Shown: positions 42,361 through 54,199 of the stretch, one piece after another | Position numbering within the stretch: position 1 is the first letter of the stretch | Layout of the letters: every line of letters starts with the position of its first letter | From: Antedon mediterranea | Taxonomy: Eukaryota > Echinodermata > Crinoidea > Comatulida > Antedonidae | Assembly (NCBI RefSeq): GCF_964355755.1 | Contig: NC_092680.1 | Span: forward strand, 18,577,001 to 18,641,000 | DNA length: 64,000 nt | Direction of reading: 5' to 3' | The notes under the pieces: generated by a model | Seen by the model: only the letters and a program-made list of their open reading frames with translations | The model's database searches: none | Told to the model about the DNA's origin: nothing | Made by a program: the position numbers and the translations under genes

Positions 42361-43209
42361 AGATAAGCGATTACACATCATACACTGTTATAGCTTTACG
42401 GGTTTTTTTTTTATTAATAGAATTAGTAATGTTTTCCGTACAGCATTTTAGATTATTTTGAAAAAAAAATATCCCTGTATATTTGGATATCATTTCATAG
42501 ATTTAGAGACATAAAATCGATAAAATCTGATTTTTACTTTTCTTCACTAATGGACAGGTATGAATTTAAAAGGTGTACGAATTAAGCAAATTTTCATCTG
42601 ATATCCATATTATTTTCGTAGGTACTTTCCTAATTTGTCTGTAAGATAATTCATAACGGGTTGATGTGAATTAAGTCCAAACATTAAAGGTCAATTTGTT
42701 AGTATACGGTAGTACGTTATCTTTATCCACCATTAATCTCAATGATAACGCGCTAATTACTCATCTACACGTTCACATGTCTTTTTTAGGCGTACATTCA
42801 AAGTGAATAGTCTGCCTGGTAACAATTCCCATTCTCGTGCATCAAACCCGGTTACTATAAAGGTAGGGATTGCATACCAATTATCAATTTTGTCAGGTAG
42901 AATCGGTGTGTTTATGTTGAATAACTAAGTTTTTTTTCTTATTTCATGACGGCCACTCACAAAAGTACCGTATCACATAGGGTCACGATATTCTATCCTT
43001 GTAGGCATATACTATTAGTACCGTATTACATGGCTACGACTTAAGTTAAGTGCAATATCATAGTTCTTAAAAACCGCGATACGTGTTCGTGGCCCTTTTA
43101 CGACACACTTACACTCACTTTAATATATTGCATATAATTAAACAGAAATGAAGCTAATAGTTTTTAAAAAATAGTACAACTATCACTTCAAATCTTAAAC
43201 GATAGGACT
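42361..43209. other. Intergenic region upstream of the intact KCTD gene
   Basis: No ORF or recognisable element. It presumably contains the promoter of the gene starting at 43210. A short GTACCGTAT-like motif recurs (42965, 43018). Confidence 0.4.
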
Positions 43210-43905
43210 ATGGATGAATTATTGGATCTAAACATTGGTGGCCACTTCTACACGACATCTCGTTCAACCTTAACTCGTTATCCGGAGTCTATGCTGGGTG
43301 CTATGTTTAGTGGTCGTCTTCCTTCTAAAGTTGATCAGTGTAACCGCTACATTATTGACGGAGATGGGCCTACATTTCGACACATTCTCAATTTCCTGCG
43401 ACGATCTAAACTCATCCTACCTGACGGATTTAAAGAGTGGGATATTCTACTGGCCGAAGCGGATTTCTACCAAATTCCAGAGTTAATTAAAATTATTGAT
43501 GAAAGAAGAAATCAACAACTGAATGAGTCTAGACCAAGTAGATTTATTTTGGAGGTTAGGGGTGTTTTCAGAAGTAGTACAGGAAGCCCATGTACATCTA
43601 AATGGTATATATCTGGGCCACCTAAATTTATCGATCTACTGCCATCTATAAAACATCACTTTGAGTTGCAAGTAACCCATGACTCCGAAAGATATACTGA
43701 TGAGGTGAAGAAAGCAGAATATAGTTCACTCTCAATAGAGCGCTTATACCAAAATCATTACTTGAATAAGACACAATTGTTTAAAGAAATACATGATATT
43801 GGTTTTACATTATTCAACACAGGATGTATTCCTCAGCATAATGGAACTGTAACTGATCAATGGTGGACATTTATAAAAGGGGATTCACCTAATGGAACAA
43901 ATTAA
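43210..43905 (+). CDS. KCTD6/KCTD21-like BTB (T1) domain protein, intact copy
   Basis: 231 codons, single exon, from ATG at 43210. Residues about 3-102 form the potassium-channel-tetramerisation (T1/BTB) domain: [69 protein letters not shown]. These are the hallmark stretches of KCTD6/KCTD21. The C-terminal domain (FILEVRGVF.., ..DIGFTLFNTG.., DQWWTFIKG) has the expected length (KCTD6 is 237 residues). KCTD6 and KCTD21 recruit substrates, including histone deacetylases in Hedgehog control, to Cullin-3. It is the best-preserved member of the local three-copy cluster. The orthologue assignment between KCTD6 and KCTD21 is not resolved. Confidence 0.9.
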   Translation: MDELLDLNIGGHFYTTSRSTLTRYPESMLGAMFSGRLPSKVDQCNRYIIDGDGPTFRHILNFLRRSKLILPDGFKEWDILLAEADFYQIPELIKIIDERRNQQLNESRPSRFILEVRGVFRSSTGSPCTSKWYISGPPKFIDLLPSIKHHFELQVTHDSERYTDEVKKAEYSSLSIERLYQNHYLNKTQLFKEIHDIGFTLFNTGCIPQHNGTVTDQWWTFIKGDSPNGTN

Positions 43906-44114
43906 AAAGCACTATAAGAGGCTGGTTGATTTTATTTCCTAGAATAAAGCAAAAAAATGATTTTTTTTTTGTCTTATGTAGGATCGACCCACTTTTATTT
44001 CTTCATCAATAAAATGTTCGTTTACAATGCATTGCACATGAGTAATGTAATGATACAATACAATATAACTGACATTAAATAACTTTCAGTACATCTGATA
44101 TCTTACTCCTACCA

Positions 44115-45053
44115 TTGCATTTTATATATAATAGTATAAGGAAAGAAGAAGAAAATATATTTTCCTCTATGTTATACACTCTTACACGTTTTTCAATCCT
44201 TAACAATGTACGTATAATTTACCACAGAATTCTTTATTTTATAAATCTTTTTATCTCTTTCAGGCAATCAAAAAAAAAGTTATATTTTACTTTACCTAAA
44301 TATCAATTTTATAAACGTTAATTTTATACCTTGCTAAATTGTTACGGTCCATATCTGACCACATTTTTTTTGCCTTTTCTAATTGAAGCTATTCCGAGAA
44401 ACTGGAAAGTTATAGTGGTTAAGAAACCCTATTGTTATATACATAAAGAGGTTGATACAATAGAGAAAAATGTTAATGTTATTTCAAATTATACAACTGT
44501 CAAACAATTATATTCCACTTTTACCGATGTAGCATATAAAGCGTGCATACCAAAAGCACAAGATAAATGGAAAAACCAACTTCAAAATTGTTTTATTGAC
44601 TGGAATCTATGTTGGAAAAACAAAGTTAAGAGTATGTTGCACATAAAAAGAGTGGCTTTCTTTAATTTTAAGTTGCTACATAAAATTTTACCAACTAGGT
44701 GTAAGCTAAAATCATGGAATTTGTCAAACAGTAATTATTGTGAATATTGTAATGAGGAGGTTGAAAATGAAAAGCATATGTTATTTACATGCAAAGAAGT
44801 AAAACATTGCTGGGTAAAATGTTGCGCTATGCTGAAAACATGTTTTGCATTTACTCAGGAAGTTACATGGGAGAAAATTGTACTTGGAAAATATGATGTC
44901 AAAATTAATGAAAGATTTTCCATTTTAACTTTCTGTTTTTATAAAAGTAAAGTCAAACATAGACTAGGACTTGTCAAAAAATGTCCATGGTTAATGTTCA
45001 CTGCGGAGTTAGAAGGTATAATCAATTGTGAGTTTTTAATTAAAAAAAAATGA
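44115..45053 (+). mobile_element. LINE (non-LTR retrotransposon) 3' fragment with zinc-binding C-terminus
   Basis: A single frame with one early stop (44319-44321) encodes the C-terminal end of an L1/Tx1-like ORF2. FNFKLLHKILPTRCKLKSW is followed by a zf-RVT-type knuckle C-X2-C...H-X4-C (NYCEYCNEEVENEKHMLFTC) and CW. The reverse-transcriptase core is absent, so the copy is 5'-truncated. The frame ends at TGA just before A/T-rich 3' sequence. The exact 5' junction is unclear. Confidence 0.8.
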
Positions 45054-46380
45054 TTTCTTGTGAAGAAATTGAAGTGGAACATTACTGAATATTATGATTT
45101 TTTTTTTTAAATAAAATAAATTCATTGTACCTTTATAACATTATATACCTATATAATTTGTTGCAAAATTAATCTGCAATCTTATTTTACATGCAAACAA
45201 ATCTAACAGGTAGTGATGATATTAAAGGTTAATTAAAATAATACATAAATAGAACAAATTATTCATATTATGAGTATAAAAACAATATTCATATTTTTAA
45301 AAAAATAATATATTTTACCTAAAACAATATATTCATATTATGTAAATTATAAGATGTGGACATTTTAAGTTGAAAAACATTATTGATATTGTGATTTTCA
45401 CAAAAAACAAAATTAACTAATTTTACTTGATTATTATACCTGTGGAAAGTTTACGAAACTGTAGTTTTTATAGTGTAAGTTCAAACTGTAGATTTGACAT
45501 TAAAGTTACAATATACGATATCAATATAGGCCTAGTGTATAAATACAATGCAAATTGTGAATAAATGTACCTGTTATAGTGTTACTTGGTCAAATTGTAG
45601 ATGTTTTTATTCATTATATTTTAGGTTTCAATGCCTATTCACTCATTCATTCATTATTTCCATTATTTAGGATAGTACATCCATATTAAGAAAAAAAAAT
45701 CATCATGAAATTAACAATACGATCTTCCACAAAAACATCCTAAAATATCAATTTGCACCAACGCTGAAGATGTAGGTTGTATTGTGGAAGTATATTGACT
45801 ATGGTTTTAATTACAACTATTAGGACTATGAATTGAGTTACTCCAATATTCATAAAATGAGGGAATGTTATTTTGTTACAAACATCATGCTTACGCTATT
45901 ATAACAGACAATACAGAGGCTACCACAATAATTAAAGTAGTGCGTTGCAAGCCAAGTAGCAATTCCCCAAGAATGAAAATCTTGAAATTGGAAGCTGTCA
46001 AACAATACTTTTAGAATATTAAATTATATACATCTTTTACCGTAAACATAAAGGATTAAGTATGCAAATTAATTAGCATTCCATTTATTTTAAGGCATAG
46101 CAAGTGATTGTTTCCATATAGTCGAATGGATTAGACTATGGATAGTTGATAGCGTGCAAACTAGAATCCCTCTAATATTTCGATATCACCTCATAGGAGG
46201 AGTGAGTGACATACAGTTAGTCTCGATAAAATCAGATTCTTTACTTCTCTCCACAAACGGAAAAATATGAATTTAAAAGTTGTGCGAATTAAACAAAATT
46301 TTCCTGGCCATAAGGAATATACTGTGAAAAATTGACTTAGCTAGATTAAACTGATATCAAGATAAGGTCATATACAAGTT
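45054..46380. other. A/T-rich intergenic sequence
   Basis: Follows the LINE fragment. Short repeated words (ATATTCATATTATG) occur around 45255-45345. No ORF or element is supported. Confidence 0.4.
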
Positions 46381-46382
46381 AG

Positions 46383-46760
46383 TGTTTACCGACCAACCGA
46401 CCAACCGACCGACATAGTGAGCTGACTAAAATGGGCAGATTTTGACCTTTTTTTTTTCGATATAAATGGTTACTATAGAACAATTGACATGCGCAGAAAC
46501 ATTATTTGACTCTGCGCATGTTAATTATGCTATAGTAACCAGTTATGTAAAACAAGGCCAACAGCCATAAGTCGCGTGCTCTCAGAAAAAAAAATGAACT
46601 TTCAAAAAGTAATGTACTTTAAAACTTTTCTGTACATCAAAACAGTTCAAAAAGTACAGAAAAGCGATAATACGCATAGTGATACCGGACCGACAGACAG
46701 ACCGACAGACCGACCGACCGACCGACTGACATAGTGAACTATAGAGTCGCGTCCACGCGA
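46383..46760. repeat. Left flank of satellite block: GACC tetranucleotides and a GGTTACTATAG hairpin
   Basis: GACCAACCGACC runs at 46390-46415 and (GACC)n/(GACA)n at 46685-46730, each followed by GACATAGTGARCT. Between them, 46467-46546 is a hairpin (GGTTACTATAG..ACATGCGCAGA / TCTGCGCATGT..CTATAGTAACC) of the same family as the array at 51480-53640. GTCGCGTCCACGCGAC at 46746-46761 is a near-perfect palindrome immediately before the 470-bp array. Confidence 0.8.
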
Positions 46761-46764
46761 CTAA

Positions 46765-49700
46765 AAATATACTATAAAAATATATTTCTTATTTTATTTA
46801 AAAAATCATGAGTCTCCTCTCCTTAATTGCAAACACAAAAAACGATCTGAGCATGTGTAAATGTATATAAAAGCACTCAGATAATGTACAGAGGGCAGTA
46901 TAATGATATAAGCAGTGAGTTAGGCAGATCATAAGTCAGCTCTCCTTAATTGCCTAAGTCACACAGCTGACTTAGGCAGAAACACAAAAAATATAGTATA
47001 TTGATATAAGCAATGAATTATGACTTAGACACTTTTGTTATGAGGCTGTCGATATCATCTATATACAAAAAATGCTACCTTTAAGTAACAACATTTGCAT
47101 CAGCTCTTCACATTAAAATTAACACTGATGAATTTAGAAAAGGAAAGTAGCAATAAAAGAGAAAGAATTTGTAACAAATGGGTTAAAAAATATACTATAA
47201 AAATGTATTTCTTATTTTATTAAAAAAATCATGAGCCCCCTCTCCTTAATTTGCCGAAGTCACACAGCTGACTTAGGCAGAAACACAAAAAAACGATCTG
47301 AGCATGTGAAAATGTATATAAAAGCACTCAGATAATGTACAGAGGGCAGTATAATGATATAAGCAGTGAGTTAGGCAGATCATAAGTCAGCTCTCCTTAA
47401 TTGCCTAAGTCACACAGCTGACTTAGGCAGAAACACAAAAAATATAGTATATTGATATAAGCAGTGAGTTAGGCAGAAAAACAAAACAAAAATTATGACT
47501 TAGACACTTTTGTTATGAGGCTGTCGATGTAATCTATATACAAAAAATGCTACCTTTAAGTAACAAAAATGAATAGCTTCAGCTCTTCAGATTAAAATTA
47601 ACACTGATGGTTTAAGAAAAGGAAAGTAGCAATAAAAGCGAAAGAATTTGTAACAAATGGGTTAAAAAATATACTATAAAAATGTATTTCTTATTTTATT
47701 TTAAAAATCATCAGTCTCCTCTCTTTAATTGCCTAAGTCACACAGCTGACTTAGGCAGAAACACAAAAAACGGTCTCAGCATGTGCAAATGTATATAAAA
47801 GCACTCAGATAATGTACAGAGGGCAGTATAATGATATAAGCAGTGAGTTAGGCAGATCATAAGTCAGCTCCCCTTAATTGCCTAAGTAACACAGCTGACT
47901 TGGGCAGAAACACAAAAAATATAGTATATTGATATAAGCAGTGAGTTAGGCAGAAAAAAAAAATTTTGTTTTAGACACTTTTGTTATGAGGCTGTCGATA
48001 TCATCTATATACAAAAAATGCTACCTTTAAGTAACAAAATTTAATGGCATCAGCTCTTCAGATTAAAATTAACACTGATGAATTTAGAAAAGGAAAGTAG
48101 CAATAAAAGAGAAAGAATTTGTAACAAATGGGTTAAAAAATATACTATATAAATGTATTTCTTATTTTATTAAAAAAATCATGAGCCTCCTCTCCTTAAT
48201 TGCCTAAGTCAGCTGTGTGACTTAGGCAGAAACAAAAAAAAACGATCTGAGCAAGTGCAAATGTATATAAAAGCACTCAGATAATGTGCAGAGGGCAGTA
48301 TAATGATATAAGCAGTGAGTTAGGCAGATCATAAGTCAGCTCTCCTTAATTGCCTAAGTCACACAGCTGACTTAGGCAGAAACACAAAAAATATAGTATA
48401 TTGATATAAGCAGTGAGTTAGGCAGAAAAAAAAATTATGACTTAGACACTTTTGTTATGAGGCTGTCGATATCATCTATATACAAAAAATGCTACCTTTA
48501 AGTAACAACATTTAATAGCATAGCTCTTCAGATTAAAATTAACACTGATGATTTTAGAAAAGGAAAGTAGCAATAAAAGAGAAAGAATTTGTAACAAATG
48601 GGTTAAAAAATATACTATATAAATGTATTTCTTATTTTATTAAAAAAATCATGAGCCTCCTCTCCTTAATTGCCTAAGTCAGCTGTGTGACTTAGGCAGA
48701 AACACAAAAAACGATCTGAGCAAGTGCAAATGTATATAAAAGCACTCAGATAATGTGCAGAGGGCAGTATAATGATATAAGCAGTGAGTTAGGCAGATCA
48801 TAAGTCAGCTCTCCTTAATTGCCTAAGTCACACAGCTGACTTAGGCAGAAACACAAAAAATATAGTATATTGATATAAGCAGTGAGTTAGGCAGAAAAAA
48901 AAATTATGACTTAGACACTTTTGTTATGAGGCTGTCGATATCATCTATATACAAAAAATGCTACCTTTAAGTAACAACATTTAATAGCATTAGCTCTTCA
49001 GATTAAAATTAACACTGATGATTTTAGAAAAGGAAAGTAGCAATAAAAGAGAAAGAATTTGTAACAAATGGGTTAAAAAATATACTATATAAATGTATTT
49101 CTTATTTTATTAAAAAAATCATGAGCCTCCTCTCCTTAATTGCCTAAGTCAGCTGTGTGACTTAGGCAGAAACACAAAAAACTTCCTGAGCATGTGCAAA
49201 TGTATATAAAAGCACTCAGATAATGTACAGAGGGCAGTATAATGATATAAGCAGTGAGTTAGGCAGATCGTAAGTCAGCTCTCCTTAATTGCCTAAGTCA
49301 CACAGCTGACTTAGGCAGAAACACAAAAAATATAGTATATTGATATAAGCAGTGAGTTAGGCAGATCATAAGTCAGCTCTCCTTAATTGCCTAAGTCACA
49401 CAGCTGACTTAGGCATAAACACAAAAAATATAGTATATTGATATAAGCAGTGAGTTAGGCAGAAAAACAAAACAAAAATTATGACTGAGACACTTTTGTT
49501 ATGAGGCTGTCGATGTCATCTATATACAAAAAATGCTACCTTTAAGTAACAAAAATGAATAGCATATCAGCTCTTCAGATTAAAATTAACACTGATGGTT
49601 TAAGAAAAGGAAAGTAGCAATAAAAGCGAAAGAATTTGTAACAAATGGGTTAAAAAATATACTATAAAAATGTATTTCTTATTTTATTTAAAAAATCATC

Positions 49701-51475
49701 AGTCTCCTCTCCTTAATTGCCTAAGTCACACAGCTGACTTAGGCAGAAACACAATAAACGACCTGAGCATGTGCAAATGTATATAAAAGCACTCAGATAA
49801 TGTACAGAGGGCAGTATAATGATATAAGCAGTGAGTTAGGCAGATCATAAGTCTGCTCTCCTTAATTGCCTAAGTAACACAGCTGACTTAGGCAGAAACA
49901 CAAAAAATATAGTATATTGATATAAGCAATGAGTTAGGCAGAAAAAAAAATTATGTTTTAGACACTTTTGTTATGAGGCTGTCGATATCATCTATATACA
50001 AAAAATGCTACCTTTAAGTAACAACATTTGCATCAGCTCTTCACATTAAAATTAACACTGATGAATTTAGAAAAGGAAAGTAGCAATAAAAGAGAAAGAA
50101 TTTGTAACAAATGGGTTAAAAAATATACTATAAAAATCTATTTCTTATTTTATTAAAAAAATCATGAGCCCCCTCTCCTTAATTTGCCGAAGTCACACAG
50201 CTGACTTAGGCAGAAACACAAAAAAACGATCTGAGCATGTGAAAATGTATATAAAAGCACTCAGATAATGTACAGAGGGCAGTATAATGATATAAGCAGT
50301 GAGTTAGGCAGATCATAAGTCAGCTCTCCTTAATTGCCTAAGTCCCACAGCTGACTTAGGCAGAAACACAAAAAATATAGTATATTGATATAAGCAGTGA
50401 GTTAGGCAGAAAAACAAAACAAAAATTATGACTTAGACACTTTTGTTATGAGGCTGTCGATGTCATCTATATACAAAAAATGCTACCTTTAAGTAACAAA
50501 AATGAATAGCATATCAGCTCTTCAGATTAAAATTAACACTGATGGTTTAAGAAAAGGAAAGTAGCAATAAAAGCGAAAGAATTTGTAACAAATGCGTTAA
50601 AAGATATACTATAAAAATGTATTTCTTATTTTATTTAAAAAATCATGAGTCTCCTCTCCTTAATTGCCTAAGTCAGCTGTGTGACTTAGGCAGAAACACA
50701 AAAAACGACCTGAGCATGTGCAAATGTATATAAAAGCACTCAGATAATGTACAGAGGGCAGTATAATGATATAAGCAGTGAGTTAGGCAGATCATAAGTC
50801 AGCTCCCCTTAATTGCCTAAGTAACACAGCTGACTTGGGCAGAAACACAAAAAATATAGTATATTGATATAAGCAGTGAGTTAGGCAGAAAAAAAAAATT
50901 TTGTTTTAGACACTTTTGTTATGAGGCTGTCGATATCATCTATATACAAAAAATGCTACCTTTAAGTAACAAAATTTAATGGCATCAGCTCTTCAGATTA
51001 AAATTAACACTGATGAATTTAGAAAAGGAAAGTAGCAATAAAAGAGAAAGAATTTGTAACAAATGGGTTAAAAAATATACTATATAAATGTATTTCTTAT
51101 TTTATTAAAAAAATCATGAGCCTCCTCTCCTTAATTGCCTAAGTCAGCTGTGTGACTTAGGCAGAAACACAAAAAATGATCTGAGCATGTGCAAATGTAT
51201 ATAAAAGCACTCAGATAATGTACAGAGGGCAGTATAATGATATAAGTAGTGAGTTAGGCAGATCATTAAGTCAGCTCTCCTTAATTGCCTAAGTCACAAA
51301 GCCTACTTAGGCAGAAACACAAAAAATATAGTATATTGATATAAGCAGTGAGTTAGGCAGATCATAAGTCAGCTCTCCTTAATTGCCTAAGTCACACAGC
51401 TGACTTGGGCAGAAACACAAAAAATATAGTATATTGATATAAGCAGTGAGTTAGGCAGAAAAAAAATTTATGACT
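46765..51475. repeat. ~470-bp satellite array, about ten units
   Basis: Units can be phased on TATACTATA at 46768, 47191, 47670, 48141, 48611, 49081, 49658, 50124, 50605 and 51076. Spacing is mostly 466-481 bp, with one 423-bp and one 577-bp unit; the long one carries an extra ~105-bp internal duplication. Each unit holds two hairpins built from GCCTAAGTCA/TGACTTAGGC, a TATAAAAGCACTCAGATAATG stretch and GAGGCTGTCGAT. Units are very similar, indicating ongoing homogenisation. No conserved ORF. Confidence 0.95.
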
Positions 51476-51479
51476 TTTT

Positions 51480-53650
51480 AAAAAAATGGCAAATTTTCGA
51501 CATTTTTATTTTTCGATAAAACTGGTTACTATAGCACAATTAACATTCACAAAACCCATTATTCGCCTCTGCGCATGTTTATTATGCTTATACCTCCATG
51601 GCTATAGTAACCATTTATGTCAAAACTGGTTACTGTAGCACAATTGACATGCGCAGAACCCATTATTCGTCTCTGCGCATGTTTATTATGCAATAGTAAC
51701 CATTTATGTCAAAAAATAAAAGGGTCTAAAATCGGAAATTTTTAGAAAATTTCCCTGTACTTATAGTACAGGGATTTTTCAAGAAATGGCCATTTTTCGA
51801 CCTTTTTATTTTTCGATAAAACTGGTTACTATAGCACAATTAACATTCGCAAAACCCATTATTCGTCTCTGCGCATGTTTATTATGCAATAGTAACCATT
51901 TAAGTCAAAAAATAAAAGGGTCTAAAATCGGAAATTTTTTGAAAATTTCCCTGTACTATAGTACAGGAATTTTTCAAGAAATGGCCATTTTTCGACCGTT
52001 TTATTTTTCAATAAAACTGGTTACTATAGCACAATTAACATGCGCAGAACCCATTATTCGCCTCTGCGCATGTTTATTATGCTATAGTAACCATTTATGG
52101 CAAAACTGGTTACTATAGCACAATTGACATGCGCAGAACCCATTATTCGTCTCTGCGCATGTTTATTATGCAATAGTAACCATTTAAGTCAAAAAATAAA
52201 AGGGTCTAAAATCGGCCATTTTTCGAAAATTTCCCTGTACTATAGTACAGGGATTTTTTCAAAAAAATTACCATTTTTCGACCTTTTTATTTTTCGATAA
52301 AACTGGTTACTATAGCACAATTAACATGCGCAGAACCCATTATTCACCTCTGCGCATGTTTATTATGCTTATACTTCCATGGCTATAGTAACCATTTATG
52401 TCAAAACTGGTTACTGTAGCACAATTGACATGCGCAGAACCCATTATTCGCCTCTGCGCATGTTTATTATGCAATAGTAACCATTTATGTCAAAAAATAA
52501 AAGGGTTGAAAATCGGCAATTTTTAGAAAATTTCCCTGTACTATAGTAAAGGGATTTTTTCGACCTTTTTGTTTTTCAATAAAACTGGTTACTATAGCAC
52601 AATTAACATGCGCAGAACCCATTATTCGCCTCTGCGCATGTTTATTATGCTTATACCTCCATGGCTATAGTAACCATTTATGTCAAAACTGGTTACTGTA
52701 GCACAATTGACATGCGCAGAACCCATTATTCGTCTCTGCGCATGTTTATTATGCAATAGTAACCATTTAAGTCAAAAAATAAAAGGGTCTAAAATCGGAA
52801 ATTTTTAGAAAATTTCCCTGTACTATAGTACAGGGATTTTTCAAGAAATGGCCATTTTTCGACCGTTTTATTTTTCAATAAAACTGGTTACTATAGCACA
52901 ATTAACATGCGCAGAACCCATTATTCGTCTCTGCGCATGTTTATTATGCAATAGTAACCATTTAAGTCAAAAAATAAAAGGGTCTAAAATCGGAAATTTT
53001 TAGAAAATTTCCCTGTACTATAGTACAGGGATTTTTCAAGAAATGGCCATTTTTCGACCGTTTTATTTTTCAATAAAACTGGTTACTATAGCACAATTAA
53101 CATGCGCAGAACCCATTATTCGTCTCTGCGCATGTTTATTATGCAATAGTAACCATTTAAGTCAAAAAATAAAAGGGTCTAAAATCGGAAATTTTTGGAA
53201 AATTTCCCTGTACTATAGTACAGGGATTTTTCAAGAAATGGCCATTTTTCGACCGTTTTATTTTTCAATAAAACTGGTTACTATAGCACAATTAACATGC
53301 GCAGAACCCATTATTCGCCTCTGCGCATGTTTATTATGCTATAGTAACCATTTATGGCAAAACTGGTTGCTATAGCACAAATGACATGCGCATAACCCAT
53401 TATTCGTCTCTGCGCATGTTTATTATGCTATAGTAACCAGTTATGTCAAAAAATAAAAGGGTCGAAAATGGCAATTTTGGAAAATTTTCCATCAGGGATT
53501 TTTTTGAAAAATTGGCAAATTTCGACCTTTTTATTTTTCGATATTACTATAGCACAATTGACATGCGTAGGACACACTATTTGACTCTGCGCATGTTAAT
53601 TATGATAGAGTAACCAGTTATGTCAAATAAAAGGATCGAAAATTGCAACT
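51480..53650. repeat. Hairpin satellite array with ~195-bp and ~287-bp units
   Basis: Units phased on the TTTTTCGACC word recur at about 51790, 51985, 52272, 52557, 52852, 53047, 53240 and 53515. The longer unit has one extra ~90-bp hairpin. Each hairpin pairs GGTTACTATAGCA with TGCTATAGTAACC and ACATGCGCAGA with TCTGCGCATGT; about 13 are present. Most units also contain the perfect 20-bp palindrome CCCTGTACTATAGTACAGGG or a near variant. Apparent 110-codon frames merely read through the palindromes. Confidence 0.93.
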
Positions 53651-54199
53651 TTTGGAAAATTTTAGAAATTAGAACACAGGATTCAACTTGAAATATCTTA
53701 TAGCCACTTTTTATTCTTAACTTAGTATGTATATTTAGTATAATATGGTCGTCTGTTTGTTAATCTAGTATGTTTGAACTAGTATAGCCACTAGTTTATT
53801 ATTATTAGTATGTATATTCAGTTTTAAGTACGGCCATCTGTTTGTTAACCTAGGTTGGCATTTATCAATATTTGCTTATATTTTTAGAATTAGTGTATTA
53901 CACAATGTATTAATTAATAATGTATAATTACCATAATTGATTTAGCTTAAGTTAATATGGTTTATGGAATTAGAATTACATTTGTAAGTAGGCCTAGTTG
54001 TTATGTTATATATATTTTTTTTATTTACTAGTAGCAAAAATATAATAATTAAAAACAAACAAAAATTATACTAAAGTCATGAACATGGTCAGTGGTGTTT
54101 TAACACAAAAAACCTCCATAACGTTTTTTTATAAAAAGGACGATCAGCAACTTTTTTTATACATCGACTAAAGTTTGATTCTTGCATAGAGAATTTGTA
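53651..54199. other. Intergenic sequence downstream of the protease gene
   Basis: A/T-rich. Two diverged copies of a short stretch (TAGTATGTATATT..GGCCATCTGTTTGTTAA) lie near 53720-53850. TTTATT-type polyadenylation complements for the minus-strand gene occur near 54030. No ORF. Confidence 0.4.

Noticed and set aside
51786-53375. Repeated ~110-codon frames (MAIFRPFYFSIKLVTIAQLT...)
   Set aside because: They read through palindromic satellite units and repeat with the array; they are not genes.
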